Position numbers and translations under genes: made by a program. The notes under the pieces were generated by a model. That model saw only the letters and a program-made list of their open reading frames with translations, was not told the DNA's origin and ran no database searches. Positions 1-10,726 of a DNA stretch of 64,000 bases are shown one piece after another (the first letter of the stretch is position 1; every line of letters starts with the position of its first letter). The stretch is from Armigeres subalbatus (taxonomy: Eukaryota; Arthropoda; Insecta; Diptera; Culicidae), in NCBI RefSeq assembly GCF_024139115.2, contig NC_085139.1, forward strand, positions 11,255,533 through 11,319,532. Direction: 5' to 3'.

Positions 1-536
1 TTGGATTGCGGAGCATTGCTTCTAGAAACGTATTTTCAAATAGAAGTCGCAACCTTTCAACTTCCAACTTGTGGCATACGTGATCGGACGGCAAAAGGCA
101 AATAACCGATGTCTGAAAAAAATTGTTTGCCCGAAAAGTGATATTGATGTAATCCCCTCGTTATCTCGTTGTTCTTCTATTTCGGTGCTATTTTGTTTCA
201 TTGCACTTGATTCTTTCGATCCAGCCCAGTCACCACGCAGACCAAGCTGAATCAAATGTTAACCAGCTGGGTGCTGGACGGTTTTTGAAGCTTGGGAAAA
301 GGACACGAAGACGCAGCGTGAATGGCGTCGATGGTGCAGCGAAGAATGTGCCAATAAAGAAGAATAAATTAGGTGGGTGAGACTGTAAGCGAAGCGAGTC
401 AGCGTAGCGCAACGCGTAGCCCATGTTTTCGTTTCAGTTGAACTTAGATCGTTGTTTGGAATCGATCGAAATACTTATCGGTGAAAGAGAGTGGCAAACT
501 GGTTCTGACTGCGTTTGGTTGGATTGCAGATGGGGG
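1..536. other. Unassigned sequence
   Basis: No gene, RNA or repeat that I recognise. Short open frames on both strands overlap one another and show no family motif. Confidence 0.5.
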
Positions 537-1137
537 CCATGGTTGTACTATTCGCCAGCATCGGCACCGTGTAGACCGTCAAATGACGGCCCTTGCCATC
601 GGAGTTCCGTTGAACCTGAAGGAGATCCGTTTGATGGATGGCAAGGCTAGTCACAGCCGGATTATTGTCGTATGCAGCACAGTATTCCAACACTGAAGGA
701 TAAGAGTTTGATTCTGTGGAGAGTAGAGCGATTCAGATCTATTTGGTCGAACAGTATGGAAAGGATGACAGCTTGTCCGAGGATCCGGCCAAGCGTGCCA
801 AGTCAACGAAAGAATGTTTTTCGACGCGTGTATTTTGTACCACAGATTTACGGATATTACCACGAGCAAGTGTATGGAGGACTGGAGGAGATGACAAAAT
901 GGCAACACTGGAAGATGCGGTGAGAACTGGATTTGTTTTGGAAGGACAACCCTACTGACGGGGCAGGCCATGACGATTGTGGATTTGAGTATGCTGCAGC
1001 GGTTGCTACGATGGACTGCCTCGGTTTCGAGCTGAAGCCTTATCACAATGTAGCCGAATGTGCAAACACATGAAGGTGTGGCTCCTGGGTCCAAATTCAA
1101 CGAAGCGGGTGCACTGGATTTCGCAACTTTTAAATGA
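537..1137 (+). pseudogene. Glutathione S-transferase (delta/epsilon-like) pseudogene
   Basis: Reading across frames recovers most of a cytosolic insect GST, an enzyme that conjugates glutathione to electrophiles in detoxification. In order: LYYSPASAPCR (543-575), a delta-type N-terminus with the active-site SAPCR; MTALAIGVPLNLKEIRLMDG (583-642) in another frame; QHSIPTLKDKSLILW (675-719); ESRAIQIYLVEQYGKDDSL (from 719), the glutathione-binding ESRAI motif, joined to the previous piece by a one-base shift; YYHEQVYGGLEEMTKWQHW (from about 858); FVLEGQPY (932-955), followed by a stop; TGQAMTIVDLSML (958-996), the conserved C-domain start; and FNEAGALDFATFK (1096-1134) before TGA. At least five frame changes plus stops make it non-coding. 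I see no intron, but active mosquito delta GST genes may also lack introns here, so a retrocopy is not shown. The reading frame carries no initiator ATG at the expected place. Confidence 0.85.
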
Positions 1138-1570
1138 TATTCTAGGACGGAGCTTTGTACGTTAGATTTGTTTTATGTCATTAAACATAGATTTTACACG
1201 TAATCTTTGTCACTGGTTACTTCGATTGCACTTCGAACGCACTCGTTTCTCACTTTACTCGCATCATCCTTATTCTAAGCACGAATCAACAATTTTAAAA
1301 CTTACCTAAGTTAAAACAGTATTGCTCTGGCTTGACAACAATTTTGCTAGTTTGTTTGCTTTTCAAAATTTTTGGTTTGTCCTATCGGCTATTCTGTACA
1401 GCTGGCTGTGGCGAGGGTGGCAACGGTGAAAGCTCTCCCTGCGAGGGAGCGTTCCCTCTCGTCATAGACTTGTGTTGGACGTCAGCGAGTCTGAGCGAAT
1501 CCTCGTAACTATCACTAAAACGAAATACACAAATTTCAATGAACTACAATTTAGTTTCCATTTTATAAAA
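1138..1570. other. Unassigned AT-rich sequence
   Basis: Follows the GST pseudogene directly. I see no coding motif, RNA or clear repeat. Confidence 0.45.
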
Positions 1571-1571
1571 T

Positions 1572-1905
1572 GGGAATTACCTGTTATTCTCCTCGTTGAC
1601 TGGTGGTACCACCGCCGTCGACTCGGTACTGATGTTCGTCACGAACTGACGGTGGAAGTTCGGATGGAAAATGGAACTCTTCAGATCCGTCCGGTTGATC
1701 ACCGGTTGGATGTCGACCGAGTTATAGGACGCCCAGCGCCGGGTTGTTATTGTTGTTGGTGTTCCCAAGGGTGGACGATGGATTCCCGTTGTGCGGACGT
1801 CTTGCGATCCGCCAACGATGCCGCCGCCTCCGCCACCCCCTCAAGGTTTGGCAGTGGGATCAAACTGAGACGAAATCGGTTGTGGACGGTTCGAAGCCAG
1901 CAGTA
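1572..1905 (-). pseudogene. Possible isolated exon fragment with Gly/Asn runs
   Basis: On the minus strand one frame reads LASNRPQPISSQFDPTAKP, a single TGA, then a run of glycines and IVGGSQDVRTTGIHRPP. It continues as SVDIQPVINRTDLKSS, IFHPNFHRQFVTN and ISTESTAVVPPVNEENNR, and stops at a GT-AATT that would serve as a splice donor at about 1576-1571. A neighbouring frame contains NTNNNNPALG, so one base has probably been lost or gained in the homopolymer-rich part. The composition resembles the low-complexity exons of insect regulatory proteins, but I do not recognise the family. The in-frame stop and the frame jump suggest a decayed or misassembled exon. It could also be a chance open stretch. 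Confidence 0.3.
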
Positions 1906-2056
1906 ATAGCGAGAGAGGAGGATTTCGCGGAGATGAATTATTTCAATGTCATAGCTTGTTACTCGAGGAATATTACTTATGAAACGATTTGGCCCACGAT
2001 ACCGAAACCGATTAATATGCCATATGTTGTTAGTGTAAGCAAATATTCACAAGTTC

Positions 2057-2275
2057 TTCTTCTTTTATGGCTCTACATCCCAACTGGAACTTGACCTGCT
2101 TTTCAGCTTAGAATTCTATTGGCATTTCCTCAGTTATTAATTAAAAGCTTTCTTTGCCCGCCATTGCATGAGTATGTATTTTGTGGCAAGTACAATGGAT
2201 ACACTATGCCCAGGGAGTCGAGAATGGTTTCCACCCGAAAACATCATAGATCGAGATCGAGAATCGAGCTCTCCA
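2057..2275 (-). mobile_element. tRNA-derived SINE remnant (Feilai-like)
   Basis: The left end is a TTCTTCTTC run, which is a GAA-type 3' tail on the minus strand. The body contains TTAGAATTCTATTGGCATTT, CAGTTATTAATTAAAAGC and TATGCCCAGGGAGTCGAGA. These match the body I remember of the abundant Aedes tRNA-related SINEs, and the copy at 50,657-50,905 shares the 'TGCCCAGGGA(A)GTCGA' block. The tRNA-like head is missing or eroded beyond about 2,260. Confidence 0.65.
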
Positions 2276-2460
2276 TATCCTAATTGAGAATCCTACGCCA
2301 TTGCTTCCAAGCCTAACTGGACACTCCAAGTTACAAGTTATGAGCTGTAATTTATGAATATTCTAAGAATCACAGTGTACTTTTTTTCGAATCTATTTAT
2401 TCGCAACAAGTTGGGTCTCTCCTAATAAGTTCACTTAATTAGTCAATTTGACATCCACAC

Positions 2461-2485
2461 ANNNNNNNNNNNNNNNNNNNNNNNN
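2461..2485. other. Assembly gap (25 N)
   Basis: A run of unspecified bases, so continuity across this point is an assembler's estimate. The gag fragment begins immediately to its right. Confidence 0.95.
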
Positions 2486-2800
2486 GCTTTGGGCCTGTAA
2501 GCTGATACAAAATTGATCAAGCTTCTCGTTGGGGTTGAATTGGAGTTGTCTGAATTTGAATCGCCTGTACCGCAGTGACAAGAGGTGAATAGTAATTATC
2601 GAGCGCCTCTATTTTGTTATACATACGGATGTCCATCACAGTACTTTCATCCATCGACACTGTTTTGCCTATTTTCCGGACATCTGCACCTCTGAAACAC
2701 ATGAGGGCTTTATACATCTCATTATGGTCCTCAACTCCTTTCAATGAAAGATATGCTGTGAACTGATCCTTCCATTCTTCCCATCAGAGCTTGTCGATCC
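2486..2800 (-). mobile_element. Ty3/gypsy (Mag-like) gag fragment
   Basis: The minus strand reads EEWKDQFTAYLSLKG, KGVEDHNEMYKALMCF, GADVRKIGKTV, MDIRMYNKIEALDNYYSP. After one frame change it reads YRRFKFRQLQFNPNEKLDQF. This order (W-x-x-F near the start, ALDNYYSP, then FRQLQFNP-x-E-x-L) is typical of capsid regions of insect Ty3/gypsy elements of the Mag type. The gene is broken by a frameshift at about 2,565, a stop upstream at about 2,795 and the N gap downstream. No protease or RT is present in the window. Confidence 0.75.
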
Positions 2801-3142
2801 ATCACCGATCTCAACAAATGGCGATATGTTGAAACTCAAATACGAAAATTGATTCATTAATGCATGAAACCACTTTTACATAAACAAATATGTATATTAT
2901 TTTAGGAATATCGACTTATTGATTGATTTGGACTCATTTTAAACTCAAAAATATTGCTTGGGTATCCATGACAACAGTTTTCGTGAAAGGATATTATTTA
3001 TCCTTTTTTCAAACTGAGATTATTCAAGATAATCTCCAGATTCTTTCCAGATTCCGATATCATCAGAATTCTGAACTCATAATGGACTGGAAGCACTGGC
3101 AGTGTTCCTACATTTTATACTTTTGTTAGGAATATATGTGAA
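2801..3142. other. Unassigned AT-rich sequence
   Basis: No recognisable motif between the gag fragment and the tRNA-like hairpin. Confidence 0.45.
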
Positions 3143-3385
3143 TATAAGAATATTGATTTGGTATTATGGTAACCATTTCTTTTTCGATGGGATTCTCGAA
3201 CCCATGACCCACTGTAGGGTCATGGGTTCGAGTCCCATCGAAGGGAAAGGTTACCAATACATTTTCAAATCAATATCTTCCACATAACGACATATTCACA
3301 TAGAGTTTCATTACATTGTAAATTAACGTCCAAGTCGGTGGTTTAATCTCCGGAATAGGCAATTAACTTTGATTGAACTGATTTT
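3143..3385. repeat. tRNA-like unit collapsed into a hairpin
   Basis: Left arm (about 3,150-3,214) and right arm (about 3,218-3,290) are inverted copies of the 3' half of the tRNA-like unit seen at 49.7-50.6 kb. Both carry the B-box/T-arm GGTTCGAGTCCCATCGAAGG, in opposite orientation, with only a few bases between. The right arm continues into the unit's tail (CATTGTAAATTAACGTCC) and then AATTAACTTTGATTGAACTG, the start of the next unit. The A-box half is deleted from both arms. Confidence 0.75.
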
Positions 3386-3955
3386 ATACTTTATTTATTT
3401 TTTTTCAGTAGACTGAGTTACCTAACCCTATACTTATTAGAATGCACGAGCCACTCGTAGTGCTCCATTTTCCCAGAAATTATACTGAATTTCTGAATCA
3501 TTTCATTACATGCTTTAATGGGCTGGATTACTCGAAGCATCCCCACATTTCAGCATTCACTCAAAAATTTCTAAATTTCCAACTACGTTACGGAATTCTG
3601 TAATGATCTATTTTTTTCTTAGAATATTGTTAATAAAGCAGAAGTCATTGGTTGAAAATCAATCAACTTCCGATCTCGTAAAAAATAGAGATATTTATTT
3701 TATTACCTTCGACATTTTAAAAATTTTTTTTTTCTATATGTAATTTGTTGCTTCAAGTATACTTCTGTTTCGCAAGGATAATTTGAAAATTTATTCTGCT
3801 TATCTTCACAAAAATTTTTCCTCCCGGTCTGTTTCTGGCTCGTCGCCACTACTGTAAGGATTCGCTTGTACAATTAAAAGACGTCCTTTCAGATCCGGCA
3901 AAGTCAAAGTGATTTATTACGCATATAAAAGTCTACTACGATCATTACATGTATT
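3386..3955. other. Unassigned AT-rich sequence
   Basis: No gene or clear repeat; borders the polypurine tract. Confidence 0.45.
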
Positions 3956-6900
3956 ACAGCCTTACTACAGAAAGAAGTAGAATTAAGAAAACAAAGAAGT
4001 AAGAAGGAAAGAGCAGAAGTTCTTTCATATAAGAGAGAGTAAAAATGAAGAAAAGTAGATAAAAAAAAATGAGAAAGCAGAAAGTGTTGGGAGAAAGAAG
4101 TAACAGAATGTGAGAAAGAACAAAAAGAAGAAAGAAGATAAAAACGAAGAAGAAAGATAAAAGAAGATGAGAAGAGCTGAACAGTATAAAGAAAAGGAAG
4201 ATGGAATAAGAAAAAGAAGAAATAAGGAAGGAAAATTTTATCATAGAAGAAAGAAGGATTGAGGAAGAAGAACCATAGAGGTGAAGGTAGAAGGAAGATG
4301 CAAATAGAAAGAAGGAAAAAAAGGTAAATAAGGAAGTAAGAAAAAGGAAATGGAAGAATGAAGGATGAGGAGGGATGAAGTTTAAAAAGAAAGTCAAATG
4401 ATGAAAATGAAGAAATAAAAAGATGAAAAAGGGAGAAAAGAAGAAGGAAATAGAGAAAGGAAGGAGAAATACTTAAAAAATAAGGCAAAAGAAAGAAGAA
4501 TGATGGGAGAAGGGAAGAGACAAAGCAAGAAGTGAAGGATATGAAAAATGAAAAAAAATGATGAACGAGAAATGGAAGAAAGAGAAAGAAGAAGAAGAAG
4601 GCAGAAAGTTGAAGAAAGAAAAGCAGGAAGAAATAAGAATGGACAAGAAAGAAAGAGAAAAGAAAATGAAAGAAAGAAAAAAGGGAAATCGAAGAAAGAA
4701 GATAAAAAACGGTGAAGGCAGATCATTTGTAAAGAAAGAGAGAAAAAGAAGGAAGATGAAGCAAGGAATAAGAAAGACGGAAGAAGGGAACGGAGGAGAA
4801 GCACAAAGAGGAAAAAGAAACAGGAAAACAAAAAAGGAAGAAATTAAAAGGAAGAAGAAGAAGAGAAGAAGGTAGAAAATAGACGGAATAAGACAGAAGG
4901 AAGAATAAAGAAAGATGGATGGAAGAAATATAGAGTGAAGTTTCCAAACAGAAGACGACGAAAGAAGGAAGATGGAAAATATAAACAGAAATAGAAAAGG
5001 TTAAAGAAAAGAATGAGTTGAAAGATGACAAAAAGAAAAAGGAGATAAAAGAAGAAAAGAGAAATAAGAGAAGATTAAAATAACTAGGGAAATAAAATTA
5101 GGAAAAAAAGAAAAGTGAAATGGGAGAATTAAAGTAGGAAGGAAAAAGATGAAGAAAAAGGATGATGAAAGAAACTAACAGGAAGGAAGAAGTAAACATC
5201 AAGAAGGGTAGAAAGAAGATTTAAAAGTGAATACAGGAGGAAGAAAGATAATGGAAGAAGAGGAAAGGACAAATGAAGTCTTAAGAGGAAAAAGAAAATG
5301 AAAAGAAAATATAAGAAGTAAGAGAGGCATAAGGAGATGGACGAAGGAAAAGAAGGTAGAAAGACGATAAAATCGAAGAATGAAAAAGAAGATAATAAAA
5401 GGTAAGGTAGAGGTAAAATTTAGAAGGAAAAAGCAAGGTAGAAGGGAAAGGAGAAAGAAGAGGGAGTCAAGAACGTAGAAGGTAGAAGGAAGATGGAAGA
5501 AGACAGGAGAGCAGTTATTAAAGAAAAAAGACGAAGTAGAAAGAAAGAAGAAGCAAGAAGGAAGAAGGAAAATGGAAGAAGTGAGAAAGAATGAAGAAGG
5601 AAGAAAGAAGAAGGAGAAAAGAAATGAAAAAGAAAAAAGGAAAATTAAAGTAGAAGAAGAAGAATGATGTGAAAATCCAATGAACATAATAGGAGGAAAG
5701 AAGTAAAAAGCAAGAAATAAAAAGATTGAAGGAAGTAGGATGACAGGAAGAAAAATATAGGAAGAATCATAAAGGAAAAGGAAAAGAAAAAGAAAAAATA
5801 AAAAAAAGAAGGAGGAATAAAACACAAAAAGAAAAATTGAAAAAGATGACGGAATAACGAAGTAATAGTAAATAATAAGGAAGAAATAAAAAAGATAAAG
5901 AAAGAAGAAAGAGAAAGGATAAGAAAGAATAGATGAAAGAAATAAGAAGAAGGGAAGAAAGACGATGCAAGAAACGAAGAGAAAGAAGAAAGTAAAGAAG
6001 AGTGAAGAATAAAAGATAAAGTATTTATGAAGGATGTAAACAAAATTAGGAAAAATGAGGGAAGGAAGAAAGGAGGGAAAAGGAGATGGAATATGGAAAA
6101 ATAATAGAGATAGAAGGAAATGGAAAGCGAATAACTATGAAGAAGAGATGAGCAGATATCTTGATATGATATCTGTGATGGAAAGAACTACTACTAAGGT
6201 GTAAAAAAATCGGGGTAAAAAGAATCGGGTGTATTTTCACCTAAACCGAGAAGAAGAAACAAGGATGAAAGGAAGAAGAAAAGGGATGCATGAAGAAGGA
6301 AGAAGAAAAATGGAGAAGGAAGAAGAAAGAACGAAGGAAAAACGATGAAGGAAGTAGGAGATGGCAGAATGGAGAAGGAAGAACTAAGAAAAAGGAATAG
6401 AAGGGAAAAATAATAAAGGAGAAGGAAGAAGGAGAGGAAGAAAGGAGAATGAAGAAGGGAGAAGGAAGAACGAGAAGAAACAAGTAGAAGGAAAAGAAAA
6501 GGAAAAGACCAAAGAAAGAAGAATTAATAAAGAATAATAAATAACGAATGAGAGAAGGAAAAAAAGAAAAAAGAAGAAGGAATAAGGAAGAAGGAAGAAG
6601 AAGGAATAAGGAGAAGGAAGAAGCAAAAGATAAAAGGAAAGAGGAAGAGGAAAGTAGGGAAAAAGGTATAAGAAAGAAGGAGGAAAGGGAGAATAAAGAT
6701 GGAAGAGAGAAGAAGTAAGAAGAAAGAAGCAAAAGGAAGAAAGAAGAGGAGAGATAAAAAGAATAAAGAAGAAGAAGAAAGAAAATAAAAAATAGAGAGG
6801 AAGGGAAGAAAGAAAAAGACAAGAGGAAAAAGAAATGAAGAAACACCAATAGCAAATGGAAAATAATGAATGGAGAAGGAAAAAATTAAAATAGAGGAAA

Positions 6901-7225
6901 GAAGAAAAAGTAGTTAGAAGGAAAAGGAAGTTAAGAAAATTAGGAAGAAGTAGAGAGGCGATAGAAAAGGAAGAAGGATGAAGATAAAATAAAGTAGGAT
7001 GGAAGAAATATATCGAAGAAGGAATGTGGAACAAGTAGATGGAAAATGAGAAGAAGAAAATAGAAGAATAAGAAAAGAGAAAAATCTGGAAGGAAGAGGA
7101 AGATAGAAAGAATGAAGAAGAGAGATGGATGAAGGAAGGAAGAAGAAGGAGAAAGAAGATAGAGAAAGAAGAAAAAGGTAAAAAGGAAGAAGAAAGAAGG
7201 GAGTAGATAAAAGTAGAAGTAAAAA
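3956..7225. repeat. Giant polypurine tract, part 1
   Basis: More than 3 kb that is overwhelmingly A and G on the plus strand, built from irregular GAAGAAG, GGAAGAAAG and AAAAGG words. It is not a simple microsatellite, since non-purine landmarks recur. Landmarks such as AACAGGAAGGAAGAAGTAAA (5,177), AATATAGGAAGAATCATAAA (5,753) and GATGCAAGAAACGA (5,963) reappear about 2.25-2.31 kb downstream. A mixed-composition island lies at about 6,130-6,250 around TTGATATGATATC. Open frames of 60-260 residues on the minus strand are Phe/Ser/Leu runs produced by this composition. Confidence 0.9.
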
Positions 7226-7425
7226 AAGAAAACCTAGAATGTTCAATAGGTGATGGAGCTTTTCTCGTGTGTAATTAAAATAGTAATTTTCATAATTCTT
7301 GTAGTCCGATCTTGCCAATTTTAATAGAAACAATGGGACAGGATTCTGCGTCGAAAATCGTTAAGGATATGTGCCTGAAAATGATTGACACATTTTGTTT
7401 TGGAAAAGGATAATGAAATAATAAA
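7226..7425. other. Mixed-composition island inside the polypurine tract
   Basis: About 200 bp of ordinary composition, starting near CCTAGAATGTTCAATAGG and ending at TTTTGGAAAAGG. It sits at the boundary between the two higher-order purine units. Not recognised. Confidence 0.6.
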
Positions 7426-9886
7426 CAGGAAGGAAGAAGTAAATATTAGGAAAGGGAAGAAGATTTAAAAGTAAAATAGGAGGAAGAAAATAAAGGAAGA
7501 AGTGAAAAGCAAGATAAAGACTCAAGTAGAAGAGAAGATGATAAAAGAAAAGAAGATGAAAAGAAGAGAAGAAGAAGAAGAAAATGAAAAAATCTAACTG
7601 GAATAATGGGTAAAAGAACGAAGTGAATATAGTAAGGAGAAAGAAAAGCAAAGGAAAAGAAGGTAGAAAGACGAAAAATTCGAAGAATGAATGAAGAAAA
7701 AAAATAGAAGGTGAGGAAAATTTAGAAGAAGAACAAGATAGATGGAAAAAAGCAGAATGAAGAGGAAGAATGAGTCGAAAAGGTAGAAGAAGATGGAAGA
7801 AGATAGCAGAGGAGTTAAAAGAAGAAGGACGAAGGAAAAGGAAGTAGGAAGCAAAAGAACCAAGAAAGAAGAAGATAAATGGAAGAAGTGAGAAGAGAGA
7901 AGAATGAAGAAAGAGAAAGAAAATCAGAAAAAGAAAAAAAAAAGGAAAAAGAAAGAGAAAATAAAGAAGCAGGATAATTGATGCATGAAAAACTATGAAG
8001 ATATAGGAGGAAAGAAGTAAAAGAAGAAAGGTTGAAGGGAGGATGAAAGGAAGAAAATATAGGAAGAATCATAAAGGAGGACAATAGGAAAAAGAAAAAG
8101 AAAAAAGAGGGAAGGAGGAAAAAAACAAAAGAAGGAAAATTGAAAAGATGACGGAAGAAGAAGAAAATAATGAATAAGCAAGAAGAAACAAAAAGATAAA
8201 AGAAAGAAGAAAAGAAAAGGAAAAATAAAGACAGATGAAAGAAAGAAAAAGGAAGAAGAAAACGATGCAAGAAACGAGGAAGGAAGAAATAAAGAAGAGG
8301 ACGAAAAGAAAAAGATTAATGAAGGATGTAAACAAAATTGAAAAAAAATAAGGGAAGGCGTGGAAAGGAAAGAGGAAGGAGGCGGAATAAGAAAATGACA
8401 AAAGGATTAGATATAGAAGGAAGCCAAAATGAAAAGGAAAAACTAAAGAAGGAAGAAGGCAGGAAATTGATATGATATCTACGAAGGAAAGAACTTTTCT
8501 TTCATCAAACCGAGAAGGCGAGAAGAAGAAACAACGATGAAGGATGAAGGAAAGGATGCATGATGAAGGAAGAAAGAAAATGGAGAAGGAAGAAGAGAGA
8601 GAAGAAGGATAAGGAAGAAAAAGGAGAAGGAAGTAGGGAGGCAAGAGGAGAAGGAAGAACTGAGAAAGATGAAGGAGAATGAAGAAGGAAGAAGGAGAAG
8701 GGAGAAACAGGAGGGAAGGGAGAAAGGAGGAAGGAAGAAGGGTTAAGAATGAAAGATGAAGGAAGAAGGTGAAGAAAGAAGAATTAATGAAGAAAGAGGA
8801 AAAATAGAAAAAAAGAAAAAGAAAAGAAGGAAGAAGTAAGAAAGAAAAGAACAAGAAAGAAAAGGAAGAGGAAAAGGAAGAGAAAGAAGGGAAAAGGTAG
8901 AGGAAAGAAGGAAAGAGGAAGAAGAAAAATAAAGCAAAAAGGAAGAAAGAAGAAAAGAGATAAAAGAAAGAAGAAGGAATTAGAAAGAAAGAAAATAGAA
9001 GAAGGAAGATGGTAGAAGGAAAGCAAAAGTAATAATGTATTAAGAATGAAAAAAATTTAAAAGAAGGAAAGTAGTCAAGGAAGATAGGTTAAGTTAAGAG
9101 ATAAAGCAATAGAAAAAGGCAGAAGAAAAGGTAAAAAAAGCAGGAAGATGGAAGAAATTGTATGGAAGAAGGATTTTGAAAAGCTAGAAGGAATGAGAAA
9201 AAAGGAAGAAGGAAGAAATGGAAGAATAAGAAGAAAAAAATTGTGAAGAGGAAGGAAACAGATGAAGAAGAAGAATGAAGAGAATGGAAGAAGTAAGGAA
9301 GTAAAAGGGAGAAGAAGAAATGAGAAGAAAGTCGGAAAAAGGAAGAAGAAAGAAGGGAATAGAAAAAAGTAGTGAAAAAGAAAGAAGAAAATTGAAGTAA
9401 AAAGAGAAGGAAAATCGAAAATGTAAATGAAAAGGAAGCCAAAAAGGAAAAAAAGAAGTGAAAGAGGAAGAACAAATTTAGCATGTAAAAAAAGGTGAAA
9501 AACAGAAAGAAGAAGTTGGACAACCGAAGAATTTTGAATGAAGAAAGGAGTAAGATGAAGAAACAATAAGAAAGAAAGAATAAAGTTGAAGAAATAAAGA
9601 CCTAGAAATATAAAACCTGATGGAGGAAGAAAAGGAACATATAAATATAGAAAAGGAAGAAGAGAATGGAGAAAAATTGTGAAAAAGAGTAGAGAAGGTA
9701 GGTGGAAGTGGAAAATTGTAAAAGGAGGAAGATAGAAGAGGGAAAAAGAAGAAGATAATAGAGAGAAGAAGGAAGATGCAGAAGGAAGAAGAAAGGGATA
9801 GAAGAAAGGACGAAGAAAGAAGAAGGAAGGATGAGGAAAGAAGAAGTAAGAAAAAAGAAGAAAGATGCAGGAAGAAAGAAATTTAT
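7426..9886. repeat. Giant polypurine tract, part 2
   Basis: A second unit of the same purine DNA. It repeats, diverged, the landmarks of part 1: AACAGGAAGGAAGAAGTAAA (about 7,424), AATATAGGAAGAATCATAAA (about 8,057), GATGCAAGAAACGA (about 8,265), GAAGGATGTAAACAAAATT (about 8,320) and TTGATATGATATCT (about 8,467). The spacing is consistent with one old ~2.3-kb duplication. The right side beyond 9,000 has more T-containing words. The tract ends at a TIR element at 9,887. Confidence 0.85.
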
Positions 9887-10030
9887 CGTACACTTATTAC
9901 GTTTGGGTTTTTGGACCACTCCCTCCCCGCATGTAAGATTGTTTTACATACGAATCAATTCTAATGTATATGATGCGTAAAAAACAACAGACCCCCTCTC
10001 CCCCATAAGTGCTTACATAATATGTGTACG
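9887..10030. mobile_element. Short TIR element (MITE-like)
   Basis: The left end CGTACACTTATTACGT is inverted at the right end as TACATAATATGTGTACG. The interior includes ACCCCCTCTCCCCCATAAG. No coding capacity. It sits exactly at the edge of the polypurine tract. Confidence 0.6.
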
Positions 10031-10572
10031 ACCCCAAAAAGGGAAATAAGAACAGAACAAAGAAGATGGAGGAAGGATACAACCGAGCCGGTGACAAGCG
10101 CGGTGTCATCATCATCAATAGACATAGCCCGCTGTCATCATTGAAACGTAGTATGAAAAATTATTGCCCAGGTCCGCACTAATCCAGGAACTGACTACTC
10201 GCTTTCCAAATTCTCATTTCTTCCCTCCTTCTCATTGGCCTAAAGGCGAACACTTATCTTTTTACCAGGATCTCACAATTTGCTCAACTTTAACGACCGA
10301 GGCCTAGAAAACATGTTTTCGCTTAGTTATCTGTTCAGTTTGAAAACAAATCAATTTGCCAAATTCCAGCCAATAAACCTCATTTTTGACGCTCATCAGT
10401 TTTTTTATTTTGTTGGGCAGACGTGGCAGTGCGGATTTTCTCGAGCTGCTGAAAAAACTGAGTATACAGAAGAACATGCTCCATATTGGTTACTGCATCT
10501 CATATGTAACCGATCCAGTCACAATCGTTCGGCAACCATTTTAGTCTGGCTTGTGCTGCTCTGGTAAGGATG
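10031..10572. other. Unassigned sequence
   Basis: Ordinary composition. A 95-codon frame at 10,280-10,567 (+) has no recognisable motif. I do not call a gene. Confidence 0.4.
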
Positions 10573-10726
10573 CCTTCGGAATCTAAAACTAGTTTTACCT
10601 GCAATTTCAAGGGCACCCCACCCGATACGGACGCACAAACGTAATTTTATTATTTCACGCTATGCTTCGAAGCAGCAAAACTGTGCCCTTTGGAAAGCGA
10701 GTGAAATTAGTTTTGATTCCAGAAGG
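10573..10726. mobile_element. Short TIR element, family also at 46.1 kb
   Basis: The left CCTTCGGAATCTAAAACTAG faces the right AAATTAGTTTTGATTCCAGA as an imperfect inverted repeat, with inner AAGGGCAC/GTGCCCTT. The core TTATTATTTCACGC recurs in the element at 46,122-46,277. Confidence 0.55.

Noticed and set aside
537..1137. An intact GST gene with introns
   Set aside because: The breaks are single-base frame changes and stops without splice-site pairs, so introns do not explain them.
3904..9919. Many long minus-strand frames (up to 272 codons) rich in Phe, Ser and Leu
   Set aside because: They are the complement of the polypurine tract, where stops are rare. They overlap in several frames, have no domain and read as low-complexity text.
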